Positions 16,888 through 24,045 of a DNA stretch of 64,000 nucleotides are shown one piece after another; the stretch's first letter is position 1; each line of letters opens with the position of its first letter. The position numbers and the translations under genes were made by a program. The stretch spans positions 1 through 64,000 of the forward strand of contig CAYSSR010000008.1 of NCBI GenBank assembly GCA_964433755.1. Reading direction: 5' to 3'. This stretch comes from JAUVXJ01 sp964433755. GTDB lineage: Bacteria; Chloroflexota; Anaerolineae; UBA7937; B3-Chlor. The notes beneath the pieces are model-generated. The model was not told where the DNA came from and did no database searches. It saw only the letters and a program-made list of their open reading frames with translations.

Positions 16888-17607
16888 ATGACGGACATGG
16901 GTTACTGGCTGGCTTGGTTCGTATCCAACGTGCTTCCCTTCGTGACGGCGGCCGTCTTCTTCGGCGGTGTAGCCTACCGGATCTTCCAGTTCTGGCGCAG
17001 ACCCCGGGCCGCAGTGCCTTTGACGGTTCCGCCCCGCCAACGAAGCGTCATGCGAACCCTGCGCGAGATCGGAACGGAGATCGTTTCCTTCCGCCGTGTG
17101 TTCAGGGGATCCAAGGCCTTGTGGATCGTGAGCTGGCTCTTCCATCTCTCCATCCTGGTCTTCGTCCTCGGCCACATGCGCCTGTTTCTAGACCTGAACT
17201 GGCTCTGGAATCTGCTGCGCCTCACGCCGGAGCAGGTAGACCTGCTGGCCTTGATCGGTGGGGGGACCTCTGGTACTCTGTTCATGTTGGGGCTGGTGGC
17301 GCTGTTCGTACGGCGGCTCAGGATGCCCGTGCGGAGCCTTTCCGTGCCCAGCGACTATCTGCTGCTGCTCCTGCTGCTGGGCATAGCCGTGAGCGGCAAC
17401 TACATGCGGTTCCTGATGCACGTCGAGCTGGAGCCGTACCAAGCCTTCTTCTCCAATCTGTTCAGCCTCCGCTTGGGCGTGCCGGTGTTGAATCCGGTGT
17501 TCTTGCTGCACTTCCTGCTGGTGCAGGTCTTCCTGATCTACTTCCCTTTCAGCAAGCTGGTGCACGTGATCGGGGGCGTGTTGACTCTGAAGTGGACGCT
17601 TAGGTAG
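16888..17607 (+). CDS. DsrM/NarI-like membrane cytochrome b subunit
   Basis: A 239-aa membrane protein with about five to six helices. His residues sit in the helix WLFHLSILVFVLGHMRLF and at FLMHVELEP, FLLHFLLVQ and LVHVIGG, the pattern of diheme gamma subunits of nitrate reductase and DsrM. It would pass electrons between a cytoplasmic Fe-S partner and the quinone pool. The Fe-S protein encoded next is DsrK/HdrD-like, so the two probably form a DsrMK-type complex. The start is ATG 16888, with ATG 16897 equally possible from ribosome-site spacing; the in-frame start at 16846 abuts the previous stop and is less likely. Confidence 0.78.
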   Translation: MTDMGYWLAWFVSNVLPFVTAAVFFGGVAYRIFQFWRRPRAAVPLTVPPRQRSVMRTLREIGTEIVSFRRVFRGSKALWIVSWLFHLSILVFVLGHMRLFLDLNWLWNLLRLTPEQVDLLALIGGGTSGTLFMLGLVALFVRRLRMPVRSLSVPSDYLLLLLLLGIAVSGNYMRFLMHVELEPYQAFFSNLFSLRLGVPVLNPVFLLHFLLVQVFLIYFPFSKLVHVIGGVLTLKWTLR

Positions 17608-17644
17608 GCCAGCGTTTCTCTGGCCTTGATGAGGGTTATCGAGC

Positions 17645-18952
17645 GTGGCTACTAGCGACGTAGACGTACAAACGAAAGACGTGGTGGAGTTGCTCGCTGA
17701 CAAGGTCAAGGGACCGGTGGAGACGTCGCTCGACATCTGCGCCCATTGCGGTATCTGTGCCGATTCCTGTCACCTGTACGCCGGCACGGGCAACGTGGAG
17801 CAGATCCCTTCCGCCCGAGCCCAGCAGTTGGAGAGGGTCTACAAACGGTACTACACCAGACTGGGACAGATCGCGCCGCGCCTGGTGGGAGCTGAGGATC
17901 TGGACGAGGAAGTGCTGGATCGGCTACAAAGGATGGCTTACCAGTGCACCCTGTGCCGGCGCTGCGCATTGTACTGCCCCTTCGGCATCGACAACGCGAC
18001 CATGGTGGCGTCCATCAGGGCTTTGCTGGCGGAGGCGGGAAGAATCCCTCCAGCCTTGGAGGAGCACACCAACAACGCCTACGAGAAGGGCAATACTCTG
18101 GCCATCAGCGACGAGCAGTTCATGGACAGGATCGAGTGGTTCGAGGAGGAGCTGCAGGACGCGGTGGACGACGACGAGGCTACCATCCCTCTGGACAAGC
18201 AAGGGGCCAGGATACTCTTCGTCCCCACACCGATCCAGATCATGAGATTCCCCAGCGTGATCATCTCCGCGGCGAGGATCTTCCACGCCGTGGGCGAAGA
18301 CTGGACGCTGAGCAGCCGGCGCTTCGATGGCACCAACTTCGCTCTCTTCTCAGGGGAGGAGGAGAAGCGTAACGAGATGGCGCAGCGGCTGGTGGACGAG
18401 GTGGAGAGGCTGGGGGCCGAGGCGCTGCTGCTCAGCGAGTGTGGGCATTCGTACTGGGCGATGAAGTACGCTGCCGAGCACTGGCTGCACAAGCCGCTGC
18501 CTTTCAAGGTCATGAACATCGTGGAGTTGCTCGCTCAGTACATCTCCGAGGGCCGCATCAAGCTGGACCCCTCGGTGAACCCCAAGACCATCACCTATCA
18601 CGACCCCTGCAATCTGTCGCGCAAGGGCGGTCTCCTCGATGAGCCGAGGGTGTGCCTGGAGGCGGCGACCGAGGACTTCGTGGAGCTGAGCCCTTGCCGC
18701 GAGCGGGCCTGGTGCTGCGGTGGCGGAGGTGGGGTGATCACCATCCCCGAGTACGACGAGGTCCGCCTGGCGGCCGGCAAACCCAAGGCCGAGCAGATTC
18801 GCGAGAGCGGGGCCGAGGTGGTGGCCACGGCCTGCGACAACTGCAAGCTGCAGCTCATCGAGCTGGCGGAGCGGTACGGGTTGGACGTGTCCGTGGTGGG
18901 AGTCGTCGATCTGGTGGCCGATGCGATGATCCTGGACGAGAAGAAGGAATAG
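17645..18952 (+). CDS. DsrK/HdrD-like iron-sulfur protein with CCG domains
   Basis: A 435-aa cytoplasmic redox protein. Two ferredoxin-type cluster motifs lie near the N-terminus: CAHCGICADSCHLY and CTLCRRCALYCPFG. The C-terminal half has CCG-type segments: SECGHSYW, HDPCNLSRKG, AWCCGGGGG and ATACDNCKLQL, as in heterodisulfide-reductase subunit D and DsrK, where they bind an unusual 4Fe-4S cluster that works on disulfides. GTG 17645 is the start. It sits between a NarI-like membrane subunit gene and a lipoyl-carrier gene. The likely role is oxidation or reduction of a protein disulfide or sulfur-loaded thiol coupled to quinones. Confidence 0.82.
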   Translation: MATSDVDVQTKDVVELLADKVKGPVETSLDICAHCGICADSCHLYAGTGNVEQIPSARAQQLERVYKRYYTRLGQIAPRLVGAEDLDEEVLDRLQRMAYQCTLCRRCALYCPFGIDNATMVASIRALLAEAGRIPPALEEHTNNAYEKGNTLAISDEQFMDRIEWFEEELQDAVDDDEATIPLDKQGARILFVPTPIQIMRFPSVIISAARIFHAVGEDWTLSSRRFDGTNFALFSGEEEKRNEMAQRLVDEVERLGAEALLLSECGHSYWAMKYAAEHWLHKPLPFKVMNIVELLAQYISEGRIKLDPSVNPKTITYHDPCNLSRKGGLLDEPRVCLEAATEDFVELSPCRERAWCCGGGGGVITIPEYDEVRLAAGKPKAEQIRESGAEVVATACDNCKLQLIELAERYGLDVSVVGVVDLVADAMILDEKKE

Positions 18953-18963
18953 GAGGAAGAGCG

Positions 18964-19404
18964 ATGGCGGAGATCAACGGCTGCAACATCCCTGAGGAGC
19001 TGTACTACCTGGCTGGCGACAAGCTGGTCTGGGCACGGTTCGAAGACGACGGCACGGTGACGGCAGGTGTGCCGGATCCCGGTCAGGCTGTGGCGGGTAA
19101 GGTCGTGGCGGTCACTCCCAAGAAGCTGGGCCGTTCCATCGACCGCGGCAAGAGTATGGGCACCCTGGAGAGCGGAAAGTGGGTGGGACCCATCCCAGCG
19201 CCGGTCTCTGGAGAGCTCCTGGCTATCAACGAGGCGGTCACGGCCAACCCCTCGCTGGTCAACGACGATCCGTACGGCGAAGGATGGATCGTCAAGCTGC
19301 GGCCTTCCAACGCCGACGAGGACAAGGCTGAGTTGGTCACCGGCCAGGCGGCGGTGGAAGCCTTCCAGCAACTGATGGCGGAGAGAGACATCTCCTGCCA
19401 GTAG
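18964..19404 (+). CDS. GcvH-like lipoyl carrier protein, possibly LbpA-type
   Basis: A 146-aa protein of the glycine-cleavage H fold. ELYYLAGDKLVWARFEDDG opens the domain; TLESGKWVGPIPAPVSGELL has Lys 72 at the lipoylation position and ends in the usual PVSGE hairpin. Glycine-cleavage partners (gcvT, gcvP) are absent from the cluster. In sulfur-oxidising sHdr systems a similar lipoate-binding protein (LbpA) carries sulfur intermediates next to TusA and DsrE. By analogy this protein may present sulfur on its lipoyl arm to the DsrK-like enzyme encoded 11 bases upstream. GGAGGAAGAGCG precedes the ATG. Confidence 0.8.
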   Translation: MAEINGCNIPEELYYLAGDKLVWARFEDDGTVTAGVPDPGQAVAGKVVAVTPKKLGRSIDRGKSMGTLESGKWVGPIPAPVSGELLAINEAVTANPSLVNDDPYGEGWIVKLRPSNADEDKAELVTGQAAVEAFQQLMAERDISCQ

Positions 19405-19740
19405 ATGCCCTTCGACGTCTAACGCACCTCTGGGGGCGGAGCCGTAGGCTTGCCCTCTACTTCGTGATTCATCTCGTCTTCGTGATGGGCCACCTTTTGC
19501 CGTATCCTCACGCCCATCCCGACAGGTCTCGATCCACGGATGGTTGCTGCCACGGCGCGACTGATGCCTGCCGGTCCACAGGATTGCTCTGCCCCATCGG
19601 AGGGTGTATAACACAAGACGTATGGTGAGCACAGAGAGGCGCCCCGCGTTGACCGGGCCGCCGAGGGATTGCTGGCAGCAACGAGTGGTGCACAAACGGC
19701 CGACTTGATTCTCCCATGAGCATCGTAGGGCAGGCAGCGA
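19405..19740. other. 336-base region without a gene
   Basis: No coding frame or terminator was recognised after the lipoyl-carrier gene. The only signal is a weak promoter-like pair at 19584-19612. Confidence 0.4.
19584..19612 (+). promoter_or_regulatory. Weak candidate promoter of the DUF6064-like gene
   Basis: -10 TATAAC (19607-19612) with TTGCTC (19584-19589) 17 bp upstream; only half of the -35 matches. Confidence 0.35.
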
Positions 19741-20397
19741 GTGGTATCCAGGGAAGAGTTCTGGAGCATCATGGAAGCCTACGGCGATGGGATCGCACCG
19801 GCCCAGATCGTCTTCTACGTCGCTGCGATCGCGGTCGTGGGATGGGCCCTCATCAAACCCGGCAGGTTGCAGAGCCTCTTCGTGAAGCCGTATCTCTCCG
19901 TGGCCTTTCTCTGGATTGGCGTGATGTTCTACCTAGTCCTGGCGAGGCGGCTGGCGGGTGATAGCTACGGGAACTACTTCGTCGGTCTGGCGTTTCTCGT
20001 CGTGTCGGTGCTGTTTGCGGTGGACTGTGTCAGGCAGAGGATGCAGTTCTCTCTCCCTGCGGTGCGCTGGGAGAGGTATGCCACGTTGGTCCTACTGCTC
20101 TTGGTGTTCTGCTACCCGCTGTTCGGTATCGCGCTTGGACACAACCTGGCGAGCCTGATCGTGCCTGGCACCTTTCCGTGCGCCACAGTGGCCCTGGGCT
20201 TGCTCCTGCTGACCACGGCTCTGCCGCGCGTGGACAAGGTGATCTACGTCGTGCTGCTTCTCTTGGCGATTCCGTCCACACCCTTCGTTCAGATCGCCAG
20301 ATATGGTGTGTACGAGGATACGATTCTGCTGGCCGCGGGCTTCTACAGCCTGTTCTTGTTGTGGAGATACTGGAGGGTTGAGAGGCTGCCGGCTTAG
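19741..20397 (+). CDS. DUF6064-like integral membrane protein
   Basis: A 218-aa protein with about six to seven hydrophobic helices and a short aqueous N-terminus. EEFWSIMEAYGDGIAPAQIVFY and the following helix pattern resemble the DUF6064 family, whose function is unknown. The GTG at 19741 keeps this whole N-terminal motif; an ATG at 19771 would remove it. It is followed by an inverted palindromic repeat rather than a U-rich terminator. Its function cannot be inferred from its neighbours. Confidence 0.55.
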   Translation: MVSREEFWSIMEAYGDGIAPAQIVFYVAAIAVVGWALIKPGRLQSLFVKPYLSVAFLWIGVMFYLVLARRLAGDSYGNYFVGLAFLVVSVLFAVDCVRQRMQFSLPAVRWERYATLVLLLLVFCYPLFGIALGHNLASLIVPGTFPCATVALGLLLLTTALPRVDKVIYVVLLLLAIPSTPFVQIARYGVYEDTILLAAGFYSLFLLWRYWRVERLPA

Positions 20398-20420
20398 TCT
20401 GTTGAAGGGGTGTCTGGCGC

Positions 20421-20446
20421 GTGGACAAGCTGAAGCTTGTCCTACG
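20421..20446 (-). repeat. Dispersed palindromic repeat, copy 3 (inverted)
   Basis: Read on the minus strand: CGTAGG, then arms GGACAAGCT and AGCTTGTCC around TCAG. The arms are perfect 9-mers. It shares head and core with the copies at 8179 and 15041. Confidence 0.65.
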
Positions 20447-20480
20447 GAAGTGGGGCTGGAGGTATGCCAGGCGGCGGGCG

Positions 20481-20509
20481 TTGCCCCCGGTCAATGGGCA
20501 TGCTATACT
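20481..20509 (+). promoter_or_regulatory. Promoter of the secreted Pro/Thr-rich protein gene
   Basis: -35 TTGCCC (20481-20486), 17-bp spacer, -10 TATACT (20504-20509), about 53 bases before the GTG start. Confidence 0.6.
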
Positions 20510-20561
20510 GGTAGCCTGAGTAGGGCATAAAGGGACCCTTGCCCCGAGGGGTGGTGTCAGA

Positions 20562-21629
20562 GTGCAACAGCGGACGCGATCGACCCTGGTCTTGTGTGCA
20601 GGAGCTGCATGGCTCATCGTCTCGCTTCTGGCTTGCCCTGCGACTACGGAAGCTCAGGAGGGGAACAGGTGCCCAGAGGTCGAGCAGTATCCCAACAACC
20701 TGATCTACAACTGCAGCTTCGAGAGAGGGTGGGTCCAGATACCTCTGGGGGAGATCGGTGAGGGTTGGGAGTACTCGATCGAAGCTGGTCAGCCTGCGCT
20801 GGACCATTCCACTTTCGAACGTTTGCACGGCGACACTGCCCAGCGTATGTGGACCGATGGCGTCCCGTTCACCGGGAGCATCTACCAGCGGGTGGAGAAT
20901 GTAACACCTGGCGTGGCGTACTCCGCCGCCGTCGACTGGGCAGCCATCAGTCCGAGCATGGAGGCCAACGTAGGGCGCAAGGTGGGCATTGACCCACTCG
21001 GCGGCAGTGATCCTACCTCCGCGACGGTTGTCTGGAGTTCTTCCCTCTGGACGTGGGGACACGATTTCTCGGCCTTGAGGGTGTCGGCTGTCGCTCAGGC
21101 CACGGCCATTACCGTGTTCGTCAGAGTGGACGTACCATCGTCCGCGGGCAAGGATGAGGCATTCATCGACTTGGTGCGCCTGGAGGTGGATTACACGCAG
21201 CCTACGGCCACGGCAACGCCTGTTCCGCCGAGCCCGACGCCCACCTCTCCACCGCCCACGGCTACGTTGACCGCTCTGCCTCCCACGGAGACGCCCATGC
21301 CCACAGATACGCCCCTCCCCACTGCCACGGCCACTCAGGAGCCGTCAGCTACGCCAGCACCTACGGAGACTCCAGTGCCCACGGAGACCCCGACGGCTAG
21401 CCCCGTCCCCACGAGCACGGTCGGCTCTGCGAACGTGGTCGAGCCCAACGTGGCCCCGGCACCCACTGACACGGCGCCGGCGACCGTTGCGTCGTCCAGC
21501 GCGCGAGGGGCGGATTCCTCCTCGTGGGTCCCGACGGTCCTGCTGGGAGTGGCCCTGGTCTCGTTTGGGGGAGCGGCGGTGCTGGGTGTACTACTGGTCG
21601 TGCTCCGGCGCTCTCAGGGGCGGACGTAG
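20562..21629 (+). CDS. Cell-surface protein: beta domain, Pro/Thr linker, C-terminal membrane anchor
   Basis: A 355-aa protein. A signal peptide (about 1-32, ending ATTEAQ) leads to a beta domain (about 35-208) with GSIYQRVENVTPGVAYSA and VSAVAQATAITVFVRVD. A long Thr/Pro/Ser-rich linker (about 212-320) follows, then a C-terminal membrane helix (VLLGVALVSFGGAAVLGVLLVVL) ending in RRSQGRT. The beta domain is clearly related to the N-terminal domain of the protein at 6373-8052. GTG 20562 follows GAGGGGTGG. The gene overlaps the convergent PHP gene by 16 bases. It probably displays a binding domain away from the membrane; the ligand is unknown. Confidence 0.7.
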   Translation: MQQRTRSTLVLCAGAAWLIVSLLACPATTEAQEGNRCPEVEQYPNNLIYNCSFERGWVQIPLGEIGEGWEYSIEAGQPALDHSTFERLHGDTAQRMWTDGVPFTGSIYQRVENVTPGVAYSAAVDWAAISPSMEANVGRKVGIDPLGGSDPTSATVVWSSSLWTWGHDFSALRVSAVAQATAITVFVRVDVPSSAGKDEAFIDLVRLEVDYTQPTATATPVPPSPTPTSPPPTATLTALPPTETPMPTDTPLPTATATQEPSATPAPTETPVPTETPTASPVPTSTVGSANVVEPNVAPAPTDTAPATVASSSARGADSSSWVPTVLLGVALVSFGGAAVLGVLLVVLRRSQGRT

Positions 21630-22672
21630 ATGGGGTTGGTGAAGACCCAGCCACGTCTCTGGAAGAGGCGGCGGCGATAGGCCTCGACACGATAGACCCC
21701 AGTGTCGGCGACTTGGCACTCGAGCTCCTTGCCGTTTGCCGTGGCTACGAGGTGGCCGTTCCTGAGGAGACGTAGCTCGGCCTTCAGAGGTGACGTGACC
21801 TCCAGCGTGAGGTCGTGGGCAAAGGGAATCTCGGCACCCATCGTGGCTGTGGAAGAGCCGCTGCGGGCCGTGAAGCGGAAACCTCTCGCATCGCCGATGG
21901 CGTCGTAGGCCACGAAGCAGCTTCCCCTCTTCAGCGCGTCGTAGACCAGCGTCCTGTCGTGTTCGAGGTCGTGATCGAACTGTTCCGGGGCCAGGATGTG
22001 CGTCCTCAGCGCCCTGAAGCAGTGCTCGTACGGCAGAACCGCTCGGCGCAGGGGACCGACGCTGTAGGTGTTGCCATGGGCGTCGGTGCCGGCGATGGCG
22101 ACTGTGGGGCGGTGACGGAGCAGCTCGTCCCACTGGCCCAGGGTCTCCGGGAAGGGGCCCGTGATCGCAGCCTGGGGAAACAGGATGTAGAAGAGCGCCC
22201 TTAGTCTGTCCTCGAGGTAGCTCTTGAACTCGGACATGTAGTTCCAGATCTCCAGGCCGGCGAAACCTGTGACTTGCCAGTCCACCCACAACAGCTCCGG
22301 CTCCCGGGTGAAGGCTGGGCTGTGCTCGAAGGGATGGGCCAGGAAGCCGAAGCCGCCCTGGGAGTCGACCTGGTCGATGAGCGTCTGGGGTGGTGTGTGG
22401 TCCCCTGGCACGTGGTCCTTGATGTCGAAAGCGAGATAATGGTTGGCCTCAGGCTTCCTCTTGGTGTCATGGATCTCCTCTCCGACGAGCAGAAGCGTGT
22501 TCTCATACCAGCGCTCGACGCGCGCCGTGAGCACGTTGTGGTCGGTGACGATGAGGAAGTCGAGGCCGGTCCTCGAAGCGACGGAGGCCACGTCCGCGTG
22601 GGTCATAGCGCCATCGGAGGCGGTGGTGTGCAGGTGGATGCTGCCCACGTATTCGTGACAGGGGTGGCTCAT
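21614..22672 (-). CDS. PHP-domain metal-dependent phosphoesterase-like protein
   Basis: A 352-aa protein with polymerase-and-histidinol-phosphatase metal motifs: GSIHLHTTASDG, FLIVTDHNVL, VGEEIHD, FLAHPFEH and IAGTDAHGN. The C-terminal ~80 residues form a small beta domain (DLTLEVTSPLKAELRLLRNG). The start MSHPCHEYVG at 22672 places the first motif at the usual distance, with GGAGA upstream; the longer frame back to 22831 has no support. It follows the DUF2007 gene by 34 bases in one transcript. PHP proteins hydrolyse phosphate esters; the substrate is not evident. Confidence 0.85.
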   Translation of the reverse strand: MSHPCHEYVGSIHLHTTASDGAMTHADVASVASRTGLDFLIVTDHNVLTARVERWYENTLLLVGEEIHDTKRKPEANHYLAFDIKDHVPGDHTPPQTLIDQVDSQGGFGFLAHPFEHSPAFTREPELLWVDWQVTGFAGLEIWNYMSEFKSYLEDRLRALFYILFPQAAITGPFPETLGQWDELLRHRPTVAIAGTDAHGNTYSVGPLRRAVLPYEHCFRALRTHILAPEQFDHDLEHDRTLVYDALKRGSCFVAYDAIGDARGFRFTARSGSSTATMGAEIPFAHDLTLEVTSPLKAELRLLRNGHLVATANGKELECQVADTGVYRVEAYRRRLFQRRGWVFTNPIYVRP

Positions 22673-22706
22673 GCAGTGTCTCCGATGGCCGGCGTGCCAG
22701 GCGAAG

Positions 22707-22976
22707 CTATTCCGCAGGAGCGGGCTCGTCATCCCAAGGCAAGTCGTCTCGAGATTCGGTGCGGGCGATGATCTCCCGGGCTCTGTCGGCCAGGTGCTCC
22801 GGGACCATGATGCGCACCTCCCCCAGGCCATCTACGGTGACGGCAAAGACCTGGCTCTCGTACTGGAGCAGGACGGGGATGCCCTCGCTCTCCAGCTTGC
22901 CCTTGATCACGTGCGCCTGAAGCTGGCCGTGGGCGGTATGAACCTTCTCGAGCTTCGTCTCATCCTGATCGGGCAT
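22707..22976 (-). CDS. DUF2007-type small protein
   Basis: An 89-aa protein with the short alpha/beta layout of DUF2007 (putative signal-transducing proteins): VHTAHGQLQAHVIKGKLESEGIPVLLQYE, then VFAVTVDGLGEVRIMVPEHLADRAREII. An acidic tail (DDLPWDDEPAPAE) closes it. The ribosome site is weak. It lies between a membrane-protein gene and the PHP gene on the same strand. No enzymatic motif is present. Confidence 0.75.
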   Translation of the reverse strand: MPDQDETKLEKVHTAHGQLQAHVIKGKLESEGIPVLLQYESQVFAVTVDGLGEVRIMVPEHLADRAREIIARTESRDDLPWDDEPAPAE

Positions 22977-23078
22977 GCGCTTTGTGCCTTGTCAGCGGAC
23001 TGCTGGTGCCTACCGACAGTTGTCCGTCTACGTGCTGGATGATCTGCCAAGGTGTGTCAGCCGCAACCTTCCAGATCG

Positions 23079-23918
23079 CTAGCCCAGACTCAGTCGCTCC
23101 ACCTCTTTCATCTCCGTCAGTTTCCTGGTCACGCCGAGGGCGGTGAGCACGGGGAAGATGATGCTCAGCAAGACCACCGGAATCCAGGAAAGTAACGTGT
23201 TCACGAGCACCAGGAACTGGAACAGCATGAAGGCCGCGGCGAGGGGCACCAAGCCCTCGACGGACTGCAACTGCTCTTCGACGGGCTCCAGCCACTGTTC
23301 CTCGAAGCCCTGCACCATCTGAGCGAGCAACGCCTCCCTCTCCTCGGAGTTCAGGTCCGTGCGCGATTCGATCTGCGAGGTCATGGGAGCCATGACCATC
23401 TGCCGGATGGAGTCCTTCAGCGCTGCTGGGATGGTGAAGCCCTGCTCTTCGATCTGTGCTGCGTAGCCGAAGTATAGACTCAACGAAGCGGCGATGGCCA
23501 GTCCCGTGAGCAGCACGGACTGGCTTCCCGATATCGGCTCCACAGAGAACTCCAGCCGGCCAGCCAATCCCGTGGCTACTCCTCTGCAATAGGCCAGAGA
23601 AGCAAGGAGATACACTGCCGCCGCCACGGCGCTGGGCAGGCTCAGCTCCCAGCCCAGAAACGCCGCGCACGCCGACAGGGCGAAGATCAGCGCAGACAAC
23701 CATAGAGGCCGGACCAGAGCCGCGGTGAGGCCCGCGACGACAGCAACGGAGGCCATGCTCCCCAACAGGAACAACAGAACGGGCAGGAAGCTCGTATCGA
23801 GGAGCAGTATGAGCTCGTATTGCTGATCGACTCGCGCGCACGCTCGACCGAAGAGGAACCCCGCCAAGATCAGCAGCAGGGCGAGGACCGAGATCTTTGC
23901 CGTTCTTGCCGCCGACAC
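23079..23918 (-). CDS. Multi-pass membrane protein of unknown function
   Basis: A 279-aa hydrophobic protein with about seven to eight membrane segments and one long aqueous loop (about 160-215: EERE, MVQGFEEQWLEPVEEQLQ). The start is GTG 23918: AAGGAGGT lies five bases upstream, and the frame's earlier part (to 23975) would contain this site and overlap the promoter. No family was recognised. A promoter lies about 50 bases upstream. It heads a minus-strand group with the DUF2007 and PHP genes, though 100 bases separate it from them. Confidence 0.65.
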   Translation of the reverse strand: MSAARTAKISVLALLLILAGFLFGRACARVDQQYELILLLDTSFLPVLLFLLGSMASVAVVAGLTAALVRPLWLSALIFALSACAAFLGWELSLPSAVAAAVYLLASLAYCRGVATGLAGRLEFSVEPISGSQSVLLTGLAIAASLSLYFGYAAQIEEQGFTIPAALKDSIRQMVMAPMTSQIESRTDLNSEEREALLAQMVQGFEEQWLEPVEEQLQSVEGLVPLAAAFMLFQFLVLVNTLLSWIPVVLLSIIFPVLTALGVTRKLTEMKEVERLSLG

Positions 23919-23963
23919 CTCACACCTCCTTGACACTGTGCGGAAGCTGCGCCAGCCGGTGCA

Positions 23964-23992
23964 ACTATAGGTCACCTTCGACCCGGGGTCAA
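23964..23992 (-). promoter_or_regulatory. Promoter of the membrane protein/DUF2007/PHP genes
   Basis: On the minus strand: -35 TTGACC (23992-23987), 17-bp spacer, -10 TATAGT (23969-23964). Confidence 0.65.
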
Positions 23993-24045
23993 ACCGTCAT
24001 GATTCTTGTCCGGCCAGTGCCCGCAGCGGGCGAAGGACGGGCGGA

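Noticed and set aside
16888..18952. Canonical dissimilatory sulfite reductase (Dsr) locus
   Set aside because: Only DsrM- and DsrK-like subunits are present; dsrA, dsrB, dsrC, dsrJ, dsrO and dsrP are absent from the window.
18964..19404. Glycine cleavage H protein in a glycine cleavage operon
   Set aside because: No gcvT, gcvP or lpd near it; its neighbours are sulfur-transfer and redox genes, so a lipoyl sulfur-carrier role fits better.
20421..20446. Rho-independent terminator after the DUF6064-like gene
   Set aside because: There is no U-tract, and the element belongs to a dispersed repeat family with copies elsewhere.
22960..23841. 293-codon minus-strand frame overlapping the membrane protein gene
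   Set aside because: The other frame (23079-23918) has a clear helix pattern, a strong ribosome site and a promoter; this one is rich in Arg and Gly, as out-of-frame translations are.
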